The notes beneath the pieces were generated by a model, which saw only the letters and a list, made by a program, of their open reading frames with translations, was not told the DNA's origin and searched no databases. Positions 8,417 to 16,537 of a DNA stretch of 36,362 nucleotides are shown here, piece after piece. Origin of the DNA: an uncultured Pirellulaceae bacterium (GTDB taxonomy: Bacteria; Planctomycetota; Planctomycetia; Pirellulales; Pirellulaceae). The translations under genes were made by a program, and so were the position numbers. The stretch covers positions 1 to 36,362 of the forward strand of contig CALHZT010000288.1 in assembly GCA_938040995.1 (NCBI GenBank), given 5' to 3'. The stretch's first letter is position 1; the number at the start of each line of letters is the position of its first letter.

Positions 8417-9129
8417 TTGAGGCAAACAGACCTCCAGTCTGTCTGGTCACCGGCGGATCTTCGGGCATCGGCCTGGCGACTTGCCGTCTGTTCCTCGAAA
8501 ACGGCTATGCGATCGCCTATTGTGGTCGCGATGGATCGCGACTGGAGTCATCGCATGACCAACTGGCCAGCATTGCCGGCGAAGACAAAGTACTCGCTGT
8601 CCAGGCGGATGTCGGTGATCCCGATCAAGTCGACGATTTTGTCAGCCAGACTCGCGAACAACTCCATCGCATCGACATCGTCGTCAACAATGCAGGCGTC
8701 GTTCCATTTGGAATGATTACTGAGTTGACTCACGCCGATCTCCAACATTCCATGGACATCAACATCGGCGGGACATTTTCAACGACCAAAGCCGCCTGGC
8801 CGATCATGAAAGAGCAGGGCGGCGGCATTTTCGCCAACATTAGCTCACTCGCTGTCGTCGATCCGTTTGTTGGTAACGGCACGTACGGAGCCAGCAAGGC
8901 CTGGATCGAAGCTTTCACCAATACCATTGCGCAGGAAGGCGCCGACGACAACATTCGAGCCTTCACCATCCGGCCGGGCGCCGTCGAGACTCCCATGCTA
9001 CGCCGCCTGTTCCCCGACTTCCCCGCCGACCAGGCAGTTTCGCCCGATGCAGTCGCCAGGCAAATCCACGAACTAACCGGCCCCGAATATCTGAATCGTA
9101 GCGGCGAGATTCTGACCGTCTCCAAATAG
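8413..9129 (+). CDS. Short-chain dehydrogenase/reductase coupled to phhA
   Basis: A 238-residue classical SDR. The Rossmann cofactor site is TGGSSGIG (13-20); NNAG is at 92-95; the catalytic triad is Ser145, Tyr158 and Lys162 (the YGASK motif). After the first beta strand the ends CGRDGSR suggest NADP(H) preference because of the Arg residues. The four-base ATGA overlap with phhA shows tight co-expression. Substrate is unknown. One candidate is regeneration of the tetrahydropterin used by PhhA, since the animal dihydropteridine reductase is also an SDR, but a general 3-ketoacyl or alcohol dehydrogenase is equally possible from the sequence. Confidence 0.9.
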   Translation: MIEANRPPVCLVTGGSSGIGLATCRLFLENGYAIAYCGRDGSRLESSHDQLASIAGEDKVLAVQADVGDPDQVDDFVSQTREQLHRIDIVVNNAGVVPFGMITELTHADLQHSMDINIGGTFSTTKAAWPIMKEQGGGIFANISSLAVVDPFVGNGTYGASKAWIEAFTNTIAQEGADDNIRAFTIRPGAVETPMLRRLFPDFPADQAVSPDAVARQIHELTGPEYLNRSGEILTVSK

Positions 9130-9185
9130 CGACTGCGCCCGTATGGTTGGTCTCGCCAGCGATGGACTCGATTCCTTTTATGACG

Positions 9186-9242
9186 CTTCGATTGATGGCA
9201 CTTCGCTTGATGGCACTTCGATTGATGGCACTTCGATTGATG
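9186..9242. repeat. 15-bp tandem repeat, about 3.8 copies
   Basis: The unit CTTCGATTGATGGCA is repeated at 9186-9200, 9201-9215 (one change, CGCTTG), 9216-9230 and a partial copy at 9231-9242. It begins 57 bases after the SDR stop. The length is a multiple of three, so false ORFs on both strands pass through it. Confidence 0.9.
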
Positions 9243-9266
9243 AATGCTATCGCTGATACTTAGCGC

Positions 9267-9581
9267 TGCCGCCCTGAAAGGGCCTCGACAAGTCAGCCTG
9301 GGGCACAGCAAAAACGAGCTTGCGAGTTTGAGCGCCGCCCCAGGAATCTGGATACCACCATGAGTATTGGTCGAGCCAAAATGCTCAACACGTCTTCATC
9401 GTACCGAGACCGAAATTGAGGTGGCCAACCTCATTGCTTGCGATCTCGGTTCATCTCAGAAGTTTCAAACGCACTACTCGATCGCCCAACGTCCGGGGAA
9501 GGAACCTGGGGCGACTCGCGACTCGCTGGAGCTCGTCACGTTTGCCCCAGGCTGACTTGTCGGGGCCCTTTCAGGGCGGCA
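9267..9581. repeat. 315-bp near-symmetric palindrome (MITE-like)
   Basis: Terminal arms 9267-9305 and 9543-9581 are 39 bases each and complementary except at 9285. Inside, further pairs are placed symmetrically about the same centre near 9425: CGAGCT 9315-9320 with AGCTCG 9530-9535, CGCCCCAGG 9336-9344 with CCTGGGGCG 9505-9513, ACCGAGA 9403-9409 with TCTCGGT 9444-9450, and TGAGGT 9417-9422 with ACCTCA 9428-9433. The whole segment could fold as one long hairpin. No credible protein is encoded. Confidence 0.85.
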
Positions 9582-9623
9582 TTGTGTTGGTCTCAATCGG
9601 TTTCGGCCGAACCGGCTGCGTCA

Positions 9624-9770
9624 CGGCCTGTTGATTTAATCGAGACAGAACGCTCAGATTTTGATTTCGTTGGATTCAAAAATTTGAATGTCACGAAATG
9701 GACGAGAGAGGCAGTTTCAAAGGTGTGGTTTTTGCGATTTTATTGCGTTCTCGATTAAATCAACAAGCCG
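9624..9770. mobile_element. 147-bp element with long terminal inverted repeats
   Basis: The outer ends, CGGCCTGTTGATTTAATCGA starting at 9624 and its complement ending at 9770, match for about 26 bases with one mismatch and a 3-base insertion (CAG at 9645-9647). Inside is a second, independent hairpin at 9664-9699: ATTTCGT-tgg-ATTCAAA-AA-TTTGAAT-gtc-ACGAAAT. It is AT-rich compared with the flanks. Size and structure fit a non-autonomous miniature element; no target-site duplication is clear. Confidence 0.6.
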
Positions 9771-10563
9771 GTAAGCTGCCGGGCGGGAATGATGTACAAA
9801 TCTCATCGCCAGTCGTTTGACATTCGCACACTGCACTGCCCTCATCCCGAAGGGATATCAGCTGGTAGCCCGTGGTAAGCGCAGCGCCACCACGGGTTAG
9901 CTACAGAGCATGCATCGGTCGAGAATACCGCCTGAATTTCTGGTCGCCGTTCATCGAGACCGAAACGACTCGCGAATGGCTTTGTTCTATCTCTTAATTT
10001 CAGACGCCACGATTCCGGTCTCGGTTAACCTGAATGAACTCCAGAGCTGAATCGCTCGACCGGCGTGGCGATTGCCCCATACCGGCGGTGGCACTGCGTT
10101 TACCGCCGGCTACAGGCTGCAAAGCCTTCGGCTTGGAATGGTAGCTTACGCGTACCAATTGAGCAGCATTGGCCTAAACGCAGTATCTACAAAACTTTCG
10201 GATTCAGATTTTTAAGCAGCTTCAAGCCTGCTTCCGTCGGCAGGTAGCCAATTGCCGGTTCGCCAAATGCCATTACGCCGGTTTGTGCGAATAATCCGAA
10301 CCTCCAATCCATACCGAACGTATGCAAAATCACTACCATTACCGCGAGAGCAGTTAAACTGGAATTCCAAGTAACCGTTCACGCGGGCAAGGGTCTGGCT
10401 CAATTTTTCGGCGGCAAACTGACTTGTTTCGCTTTGCGGACAAACGCCGAAAATTTGTGCCTGACCCTCTCGAACCTGAGGAAACGTCAATATCCGTGAA
10501 CGGTTACAATTCTGAAGAACGCGGGAACGACGCGGCAAAAGTAGCAACGAACAGCAGCAACCA
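9771..10563. other. Gene-poor intergenic stretch with hairpins
   Basis: No ORF here has a recognisable protein or a ribosome site. Structures seen: CCCGTGGT 9869-9876 with ACCACGGG 9889-9896, and CCGGCGGT 10082-10089 with ACCGCCGG 10102-10109, followed by an AGGCT/AGCCT stem near 10114-10128. These look like decayed dispersed repeats. The promoter of the following exported protein gene should lie in the last part. Confidence 0.6.
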
Positions 10564-12315
10564 ATGTTGACCCATAAGCGACTGAAAACCGAACGACTTG
10601 AAGATCGACGAATGTTCGCCGTCTTTGTCGATAGCATTCCCCAACTGACCGTTGCCGAAGGTTCGCTTGCCCAGCTTTCAGCAACGTTTTTTGACAGCTC
10701 GCCAGGCGGGAGTTACTCCGGCGCAATCACCTGGGGTGATGGTAATGGCAGTCGAAACGCGAACGTCAATGGTGCTTCCGGAAATACAGGTAATCTCAGC
10801 GTACGGTTCGACTATCGCTTCGACACCAGCAACTTCTTCACGCCGGCTCGCAGGAATGCCCTTGAAACAGCCGCCGAGATTGTTGTTGGACGACTGAGTG
10901 ACAACCTTGCCGGATTTACTTCGTTCGGCAGCAACGTTTTTACCGCGAACCTCCTCCATCCATCGACTGGCGCTCAGGTCACGATACCCAGCTTTTCGGT
11001 TTCGCCAAACGAGTTTGTCGTTTTTGTAGGCGCCCGCGACTTGCCGCCAGGCAATCTTGCATCGGCAGGCCCCGGAGGCGGAAGTGCAAACGCGACGTTC
11101 TTTCAAACGGCAAGTTCGCGAGGTCAGTTCGGCGTTCCTGAAACCGACTTTGCCCCTTGGGGTGGAGGCATGTCTTTTGACAATCGAGTCACCTGGCACA
11201 CGGACCTTACGTCGACAGCGGGGTTGACGGCCAGCAGCAATGACATGGTGTCTGTGGCAGTCCATGAATTGATGCACGTAATGGGTGTAACGAGTAGCAC
11301 AGAATCTTTCGAGCGGTTTGTCAGCGGCGGTCGGTTCAATGGGCCGGCAGCGATTGCCGAGTACGACGAATCCGGCTCGCCTCCGCTAGACTCTGACAAT
11401 ACCCATTTCCTAGAAGGCACCACCGATGGCGGTGAAGAAGCCGCGCTGGACCCCACGTTGACTCGGGGAACACGTAAACTACCGACCGAACTCGATTTTG
11501 CCGTACTCGATGATATCGGCTGGGATCTGTTGCCAGAATTTCGGGATGGCACGATCGGTGCCACGAATCAGTTTGCTGACAACGGCACATTCAACGCCGA
11601 AGTAACGGTTCGAAATGGAAACGAAATTGGCAGGCAGCAGTTTCGCGTGGTCGTGACCAATGTGGCTCCGGAATTCGATTCGCTCCCCGATGTAACAGGC
11701 CGTGCGAACCAGTCGCTGGCAATCTCCGCTTCGTTTTCTGATCCCGGCACCGGCGATACGTTCAATACCATCGTCGACTGGGGAGACGGTTCGGCCCAGG
11801 AAAACCCAAACGTCAGCGGTCGCAATATCAATGCCAGTCATGTGTATCGAGTCCCTGGCACCTACACGATTCAAGTCGGCATTCAGGACGACGACGGTGG
11901 TCAGGACATCCAGTCGTTTCAGGCAACGGTGACGGCGCCACCGCGAGGCGACTGGCAGAATCCCCAGAATCAGTTCGACGTCGACGCGAACGGAGTCGTC
12001 AATCCACTCGACGCTCTGTTGGTGATCAACGAATTGTCCAATCGGCAGTTTAGTGATCCAGTCACGGGGCTACTGCCAGTGGCTCCGGCAAGTGTACCGC
12101 AGTTCGTTGATGTGAACGCTGACGATTTCGTAGGACCGCAGGATGCACTCTTCGTAATCAATCAGCTGGGTAATAACGAACCGCCGGGAGCGCGGTCTCG
12201 AAATACAACGACTGACGCATTCTTTGAGATTCCTCTTTCGAACGAAGAAGAAGCCGACACCAAACGCGACAGCATTGTCGACCTGATTTTCGAAGCAACC
12301 GACATGCCGCTGTAA
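10564..12315 (+). CDS. Exported metalloprotease with PKD and dockerin-like repeats
   Basis: A 583-residue secreted protein. The N-terminus RLKTERLEDRRMFA resembles the planctomycete LEPR-XLL/LEDRR export motif. Residues 27-72 read as the first half of a PKD/Ig-like domain (VAEGSLAQLSATFFD, ITWGDGNG). A metalloprotease-like region follows (about 76-325) with HELMHVMG (zinc His234 and His238, base Glu235) and probable third ligand His281 in DNTHFLEG; ELDFAVLDDIGWDL ends it. Residues 329-368 (NQFADNGTFNAEVTV) look like the missing second half of the first PKD-like domain. A complete PKD domain covers 369-457 (VDWGDG, HVYRVPGTYT). Two dockerin-type calcium loops follow: DVDANGVVNPLDALLVINEL (472-491) and DVNADDFVGPQDALFVINQL (516-535). 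Substrate is unknown. ATG 10564 is the earliest start that gives the export motif. Confidence 0.85.
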   Translation: MLTHKRLKTERLEDRRMFAVFVDSIPQLTVAEGSLAQLSATFFDSSPGGSYSGAITWGDGNGSRNANVNGASGNTGNLSVRFDYRFDTSNFFTPARRNALETAAEIVVGRLSDNLAGFTSFGSNVFTANLLHPSTGAQVTIPSFSVSPNEFVVFVGARDLPPGNLASAGPGGGSANATFFQTASSRGQFGVPETDFAPWGGGMSFDNRVTWHTDLTSTAGLTASSNDMVSVAVHELMHVMGVTSSTESFERFVSGGRFNGPAAIAEYDESGSPPLDSDNTHFLEGTTDGGEEAALDPTLTRGTRKLPTELDFAVLDDIGWDLLPEFRDGTIGATNQFADNGTFNAEVTVRNGNEIGRQQFRVVVTNVAPEFDSLPDVTGRANQSLAISASFSDPGTGDTFNTIVDWGDGSAQENPNVSGRNINASHVYRVPGTYTIQVGIQDDDGGQDIQSFQATVTAPPRGDWQNPQNQFDVDANGVVNPLDALLVINELSNRQFSDPVTGLLPVAPASVPQFVDVNADDFVGPQDALFVINQLGNNEPPGARSRNTTTDAFFEIPLSNEEEADTKRDSIVDLIFEATDMPL

Positions 12316-12318
12316 ATT

Positions 12319-12352
12319 CGTGTATTTGCACGCAGCTTGGACGCGATACACG
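12319..12352. terminator. Possible terminator between convergent genes
   Basis: CGTGTAT at 12319-12325 pairs with ATACACG at 12346-12352 around a 20-base loop, in the 60-base gap between convergent genes. The stem is only 7 bp and there is no T-run, so the call is weak. Confidence 0.3.
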
Positions 12353-12375
12353 TGTTCCCGGGAATCGTCGCGACG

Positions 12376-13065
12376 CTACCGGTACTTCCAGTGACGCGAC
12401 TTGCCTTCTGATAACCATTCGATGGCGGTTGCGATTCGCTTTTCTTTTGTCGAGTCGCGTTTGGCTTCGGCGATCCATTCGCAATAGTCGCGTTTGCCAC
12501 TGGGGCTAAGACTTTCAAAGAAGTCCCGAGCTTTCTTCTTTTTGTTGAGCGCCCTGGCGAGAGGCGCCGGGACTTTGGGAACCGGCTTTTTCACGGCGGC
12601 TTTCTTCCCGACGGCTTTTTTCCCGGCGGCTTTCTTCGGCGATTTCGATTTCTTCGCTACCGTCGCGGGTTCGTTCAGCTTCACCGCAGCCCGAATGTAC
12701 TTTCGCAGCACGCTATCGGATGGCATCTCTTCAAGCGACTTGACCTGCACGTTGCACATGCTCGCTTTCGCGCCGCGTGTGAACAGATTGTTTGGATCTT
12801 TCATCTCCTTACTCTTCCAGAATCCAAACGAAACATGATTCTTGAAGCGAGCCATCCCGACGACAAGGCCGTTGTACTCAAAGTAAGGGCAGCCCCATTT
12901 GATTGCCTCATCCAGTTTCGGCGAAGCTTCATGACACAACTTTCGCAGTCGCTTGAGAATCGGCTTGGCAAAGTCGGCCGAGTCATTGATGTACTGCGTG
13001 ACTTCTTTGATCTTCTTTCCCATGACGTGATCCGTATTGGTGCCGGGCGATTTCGTTGTGACCAT
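12376..13065 (-). CDS. DUF1801 plus YdeI/OmpD-associated family protein
   Basis: 229 residues in three parts. Residues about 22-130 match the DUF1801 fold (EAIKWGCPYFEYNGLVVGMA, FGFWKSKEM). A Lys/Ala-rich linker (about 137-165, repeats of KKAAGKK type) resembles histone H1-like tails. The C-terminal part (about 166-229, PLARALNKKKKARDFFESLS to KSRHWKYR) is the YdeI/OmpD-associated helical module. The family is common but its biochemical role is not established. The start could be ATG 13065 or ATG 13023 (MGKKIKEV); neither has a clear ribosome site. It lies 36 bases after the zinc peptidase gene on the same strand. Confidence 0.85.
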   Translation of the reverse strand: MVTTKSPGTNTDHVMGKKIKEVTQYINDSADFAKPILKRLRKLCHEASPKLDEAIKWGCPYFEYNGLVVGMARFKNHVSFGFWKSKEMKDPNNLFTRGAKASMCNVQVKSLEEMPSDSVLRKYIRAAVKLNEPATVAKKSKSPKKAAGKKAVGKKAAVKKPVPKVPAPLARALNKKKKARDFFESLSPSGKRDYCEWIAEAKRDSTKEKRIATAIEWLSEGKSRHWKYR

Positions 13066-13101
13066 TCAACGCGAAACGCACCACAGTAGCGTCGCAAAAC
13101 A

Positions 13102-13785
13102 CTAACGCGATCGGCCGGGCCTGACAAACATCCTCGCAAAATACCACGCTTGAATGATGGCCCCAAGCGCCGCGACAACGTAAGTCATCGCCGCCCAGAA
13201 AAGTGACTTTTTGGCGCTGGCAAATTGATCACCACGAGCCAAACCGGATTGCTCCATCCAGTCCAGCGCCCGGCGGCTGGCGTCAAACTCGACAGGCAGC
13301 GTGATCAGGCTGAACAGCGCGGGCAAACCAAAACCCAGCCCGCAGAGCAGGGCGGTGCCGTGCATCCCAACCATCTCGGTTACACCGGCTCCGCCAAAGC
13401 ACAGAACCGGAACGGCGAGGTTGCTCATCTTCAGGATGGGGACCATCGTTGTACGAGCCATCAGAAGTGAATATTGTGTTGCATCCTGGACCGCGTGGCC
13501 GCACTCATGAGCCGCGACCGCTGCCGCCGCCACATTCCGTTGCTCGTAAACAGGTTGACTGAGGTTGACGGTATCCTGAACAGGATCGTAGTGATCCGTC
13601 AGCTGCCCGGCAGTCGAAATGACTCGCACATGATTGATGCCGTGATCGGCCAGCATCATCTCCGCAATCTCCCGGCCAGAATATGGGACCGGTTGGTTCG
13701 AGAACTGAACGAACCGTTTCCGCATTTGCGATGACACGAACTGGCTGAGCAACGGGATGCCGAAAATGATTATGAAAAAAGCCAT
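13102..13785 (-). CDS. Membrane neutral zinc metallopeptidase (YugP-like, Zn_peptidase_2)
   Basis: A 227-residue integral membrane protein of the putative zinc peptidase family typified by Bacillus YugP. An N-terminal membrane segment (residues 1-17, MAFFIIIFGIPLLSQF) precedes the catalytic HECGH (93-97); PVEFDASRRAL supplies a likely third zinc ligand Glu, as in the family. Three more hydrophobic segments follow (about 113-135, 140-160 and 195-215). The frame opens at 13833, but ATG 13785 has AGGA seven bases upstream and gives the family-typical N-terminus. Substrates are unknown; a role in membrane protein quality control is commonly suggested but not shown here. Confidence 0.9.
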   Translation of the reverse strand: MAFFIIIFGIPLLSQFVSSQMRKRFVQFSNQPVPYSGREIAEMMLADHGINHVRVISTAGQLTDHYDPVQDTVNLSQPVYEQRNVAAAAVAAHECGHAVQDATQYSLLMARTTMVPILKMSNLAVPVLCFGGAGVTEMVGMHGTALLCGLGFGLPALFSLITLPVEFDASRRALDWMEQSGLARGDQFASAKKSLFWAAMTYVVAALGAIIQAWYFARMFVRPGRSR

Positions 13786-14025
13786 TCGTTTATCCTGTCG
13801 GCGGCGTTCGATTGATGCATCCGCCTCCCGCATGGGGAGTCATTAACGGTGGCATCCTGCCGCCGATACGTCTTCGGCCAGGCTCTGTTGGACAATTGCG
13901 AGCAGCTCAGCGTTTGCCGGCGGTGGATGCTGTACCTACCGGCGGCTGGCGCCGTGCCGCTCACGAATGCCATGCAATTCTCCATTTTATCCATGGAGCC
14001 TAACCGATGGCTTATTTCAAACGCC
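13786..14025. repeat. Intergenic region with one copy of the GCTAGC-type dispersed repeat
   Basis: Positions 13936-13964 hold a reverse copy of the repeat at 3019-3048 (CGGCGGCTGGCGCCGTGCCG, with CTGGCG in place of CTAGCG). No forward partner is clear. Short shadow ORFs here are unsupported. The region separates the zinc peptidase from the S46 peptidase, both on the minus strand. Confidence 0.7.
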
Positions 14026-16068
14026 CTATTTACCAAGCTGATTGGCAAGTTCTTCGGCACCGTAGATTTTCGCCATCGCTTCACGAATCGCCGACGAGTG
14101 CACAGATACCGCACGCCCGACTTCATCCGAATAAAAGTAATCGGATGTCAACGACTGGATATTGCCATCAAAGATAATCCCGACGAACTCTCCAGCCCGA
14201 TTTACGACGGGACTGCCGGAGTTTCCGCCAATGATGTCAGCCGTACAAACGAAATTGAAGGGCGTCGATCCATCGATGGCTGACCGTTTGGCATGCCAGC
14301 TTTCCGGGAGAATCCACGGATCCTTTTTCTCGTGCGACTCTTCATGCTCAAAAGCGCCATCCATCGTGGTCTGGAACGGTATCGACTTGCCATCCACGGA
14401 ATAGCCTTTCACCGGGCCAAACGCCAATCGCAAAGTAAAAGTCGCGTCCGGGTAGGTCGACGTCCCCTGGGCGGCAACCGTCGCTTCGGTAATCTTTGCG
14501 TACGCCTGGGTTTCAATCTCACTGATTTCGTCTCGCTCGGTCCTCAGCCGCCGGTTCTCTTTGTCGAGTGCCCGCGCGAGTTGGACCATGGTATCCGTAG
14601 AACTCTCCACTGCTGAAAGGCCACCGGCCACCAGCGACTTTCTGGCATCCACGTCGACAAGCTTTGTTCCGGCAAGCAGTTCAGCGGCTCGAGCCCTCGG
14701 CCCCTTGCCGGCGAGTACTTGCTCGACGAGCGGATCATCGCCACCACGGGTTTCAACAAAAAAGGCCAATGAATCGGCAAGCTGCATGAGTTCAACGTCC
14801 GGATAAATGGGAGCCGGAGAGTACAAATCGCGTAGGAACGATTCTCGATTCGACTCACGATACTCACGCAAACGTTCGGAATTTGGCTTTTGATCTTCCG
14901 TCGCCATCTGCACGATCGTCTCAGCAATACCGTATGTCTGACCACGAAACGAAGCACTCATGCCGAGCATGGCTTTCTTGCGATCCTGCGTCGCGGCGAT
15001 TTCGTCCCACGCTTTCGCGAGATTGGGATCGCTAAGTTTGGAAAGGATGGCCTTTTCCTGTTCGGCCTTGTTCTTGAGAAACGCCGGATTCTGTAAACCC
15101 TGCAGCATGCCCGTGTACGCTTTGCGACCGTTCTGAACGCCGAGCAACGGATCCTCGGCTCGCCGCTCCTGCTCGGGTCCACCGAATGCAAACTGTTGCA
15201 AACCGACCTCGCGACGACGCAACACATCCAACACGTAAGGCAGTCGGGTATCGCGAAGATACTTCAGCGCCGACAGAGTGAAGATTCGTTGCGTGCGACC
15301 TGGATTCCCGGAAACAAACACCAGTTCATTCTCGGCGGCTCCGTTAGCAGACCACTTGAGAAAGTGTTCGATCTTCGCGGGCTTGCCGTCTTCGTAAACA
15401 CGGAAAAGGCAGACGTCGAGGTTGTATCGAGGGTACTCAAAGTTGTCGGCGTCACCACCAAAGAAAGCAACCGCCGACTCCGGCGCCCAGACGACTCGAA
15501 CGTCCGTGAATTTTTTGTATTGGTAAAGATGAAATTTCGCACCGCCGAAAAGGGTGACGACATCACTTCGCAATCCGGATTCGTCCAGCGCCTTTTTCTC
15601 GATCTCACTTTGCACCGCACGACGAGCTTTGAATGCGTCTGCCGGAGCCATATCGTCCGTGACCGCCGCGTTGACCTGATCTGTGACGTCCTTGATCGCT
15701 ACCAGTTGGTTCAACTCGAGATCCGGAGCCTTGATTTCATCACCCTGAGACTTCGCAAGAAAACCATCCGTTTGATAGTTGTCCTCAGCCGTCGAAATCT
15801 TGGCGAGCGTGTCCGCTGCGACATGGTGGTTAGTCAGAACCAGTCCGTTGCTGGACACGAACGAAGCCGAACCGCCCGAATTGAAGCGGACGGAGGAGAG
15901 CATCAAATGGTTCGCCCATTCGTCCGTCGGTTCAAATCCGTGCGCGGACTTGAGGTGGTCCTTCGGCAAGTCATTAAAGAGCCACATTCCTTCGTCGCCG
16001 ACACTACAGGCGACCATTAGGAACTGAACAACTACGGCTATCGTTATGCAAGAGATCCTGATACGCAC
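14026..16068 (-). CDS. S46 family dipeptidyl-peptidase (DPP7/DPP11-like)
   Basis: A 680-residue exported serine peptidase that removes N-terminal dipeptides. An N-terminal signal (residues 1-23) ends near Cys21, a poor lipobox (LMVAC). GMWLFNDLP and TNHHVAADT (catalytic His at 81/82) start the trypsin-like half. The nucleophile is Ser617 in GGNSGSPVV. Eighteen residues later, in IIFDGN, is Gly635; in DPP11 this place is Arg and selects acidic P1 residues, while Gly is found in DPP7-type enzymes, so hydrophobic P1 specificity is inferred. The start is GTG at 16068, supported by GGAGG eight bases upstream. Length fits the family (about 700). It has its own upstream region at 16069-16240 with a hairpin at 16160-16183. 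Confidence 0.93.
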   Translation of the reverse strand: MRIRISCITIAVVVQFLMVACSVGDEGMWLFNDLPKDHLKSAHGFEPTDEWANHLMLSSVRFNSGGSASFVSSNGLVLTNHHVAADTLAKISTAEDNYQTDGFLAKSQGDEIKAPDLELNQLVAIKDVTDQVNAAVTDDMAPADAFKARRAVQSEIEKKALDESGLRSDVVTLFGGAKFHLYQYKKFTDVRVVWAPESAVAFFGGDADNFEYPRYNLDVCLFRVYEDGKPAKIEHFLKWSANGAAENELVFVSGNPGRTQRIFTLSALKYLRDTRLPYVLDVLRRREVGLQQFAFGGPEQERRAEDPLLGVQNGRKAYTGMLQGLQNPAFLKNKAEQEKAILSKLSDPNLAKAWDEIAATQDRKKAMLGMSASFRGQTYGIAETIVQMATEDQKPNSERLREYRESNRESFLRDLYSPAPIYPDVELMQLADSLAFFVETRGGDDPLVEQVLAGKGPRARAAELLAGTKLVDVDARKSLVAGGLSAVESSTDTMVQLARALDKENRRLRTERDEISEIETQAYAKITEATVAAQGTSTYPDATFTLRLAFGPVKGYSVDGKSIPFQTTMDGAFEHEESHEKKDPWILPESWHAKRSAIDGSTPFNFVCTADIIGGNSGSPVVNRAGEFVGIIFDGNIQSLTSDYFYSDEVGRAVSVHSSAIREAMAKIYGAEELANQLGK

Positions 16069-16159
16069 TCAACGTTCCTCCGGTTAGAATTTTGTTTCGG
16101 GTAGTATATCGAATTCCTGAGCTTGGCGATTGAGCCCGTTTTCCGCTGAGAACCAAGGG

Positions 16160-16183
16160 CCGCTGGATGAACTGCTCCAGCGG
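16160..16183. repeat. 8-bp stem-loop upstream of the S46 gene
   Basis: CCGCTGGA (16160-16167) pairs with TCCAGCGG (16176-16183) around an 8-base loop. It lies about 90 bases upstream of the peptidase start and could be an operator or part of a dispersed repeat; nothing decides between them. Confidence 0.4.
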
Positions 16184-16238
16184 GCGCGCAGGGGACATTC
16201 TTGCCGATTCAAAGCGTCGGCAAAAGCAAGAACGTGTA

Positions 16239-16428
16239 AGGATCGTTCGAGAAATTGCCAGGATCGTTCGAGAAATTACTGCCTGATCAGCCTCCGTCTT
16301 TCCCGCGCAGGCGGGAATCCATTGAATCGGATTGGCTTTTTGATGCAGCGAAAGACATTGAGCGTGAATACGCTTCGAGTGGGTCCCCGCGTTCGCGGGG
16401 AAGACGGCCATAGGCCGTCAATTAAGTC
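16239..16428. repeat. Three-hairpin dispersed repeat, copy 1
   Basis: A repeat shared with 30793-30953. It starts with a duplicated AGGATCGTTCGAGAAATT and contains three hairpins: TTCCCGC-GCAG-GCGGGAA, CCCCGCG-TT-CGCGGGG and ACGGCC-ATA-GGCCGT. Copy 2 lacks the lead duplication and about 10 internal bases. Translated, it yields the CAGKTE/RAGGNP-like strings often seen as false ORFs in many genomes. Confidence 0.9.
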
Positions 16429-16441
16429 ACGAAGCCACAAT

Positions 16442-16469
16442 AAAAATGGCCCGCGAACGGGCCATTTTT
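16442..16469. terminator. Perfect bidirectional intrinsic terminator
   Basis: AAAAATGGCCCG (16442-16453), loop CGAA, then CGGGCCATTTTT (16458-16469): a 12-bp perfect stem with a T-run on either strand. It lies 68 bases past the stop of the minus-strand PEP-CTERM gene and should end that transcript. Confidence 0.9.
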
Positions 16470-16537
16470 GACATTCAAGCTCCGACCATCGTTCAATCAA
16501 TGGCAATTCCGCATGATGGACGTCGACGGGATTCGAA

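Noticed and set aside
9367..9758. Three overlapping plus-strand ORFs of 62-106 residues
   Set aside because: They lie within the palindrome and the inverted-repeat element, with no ribosome site or recognisable protein.
16380..16402. GTCCCCGCGTTCGCGGGG resembling a type I-E CRISPR repeat hairpin
   Set aside because: It occurs once per dispersed element, with no regular spacers and no cas genes.
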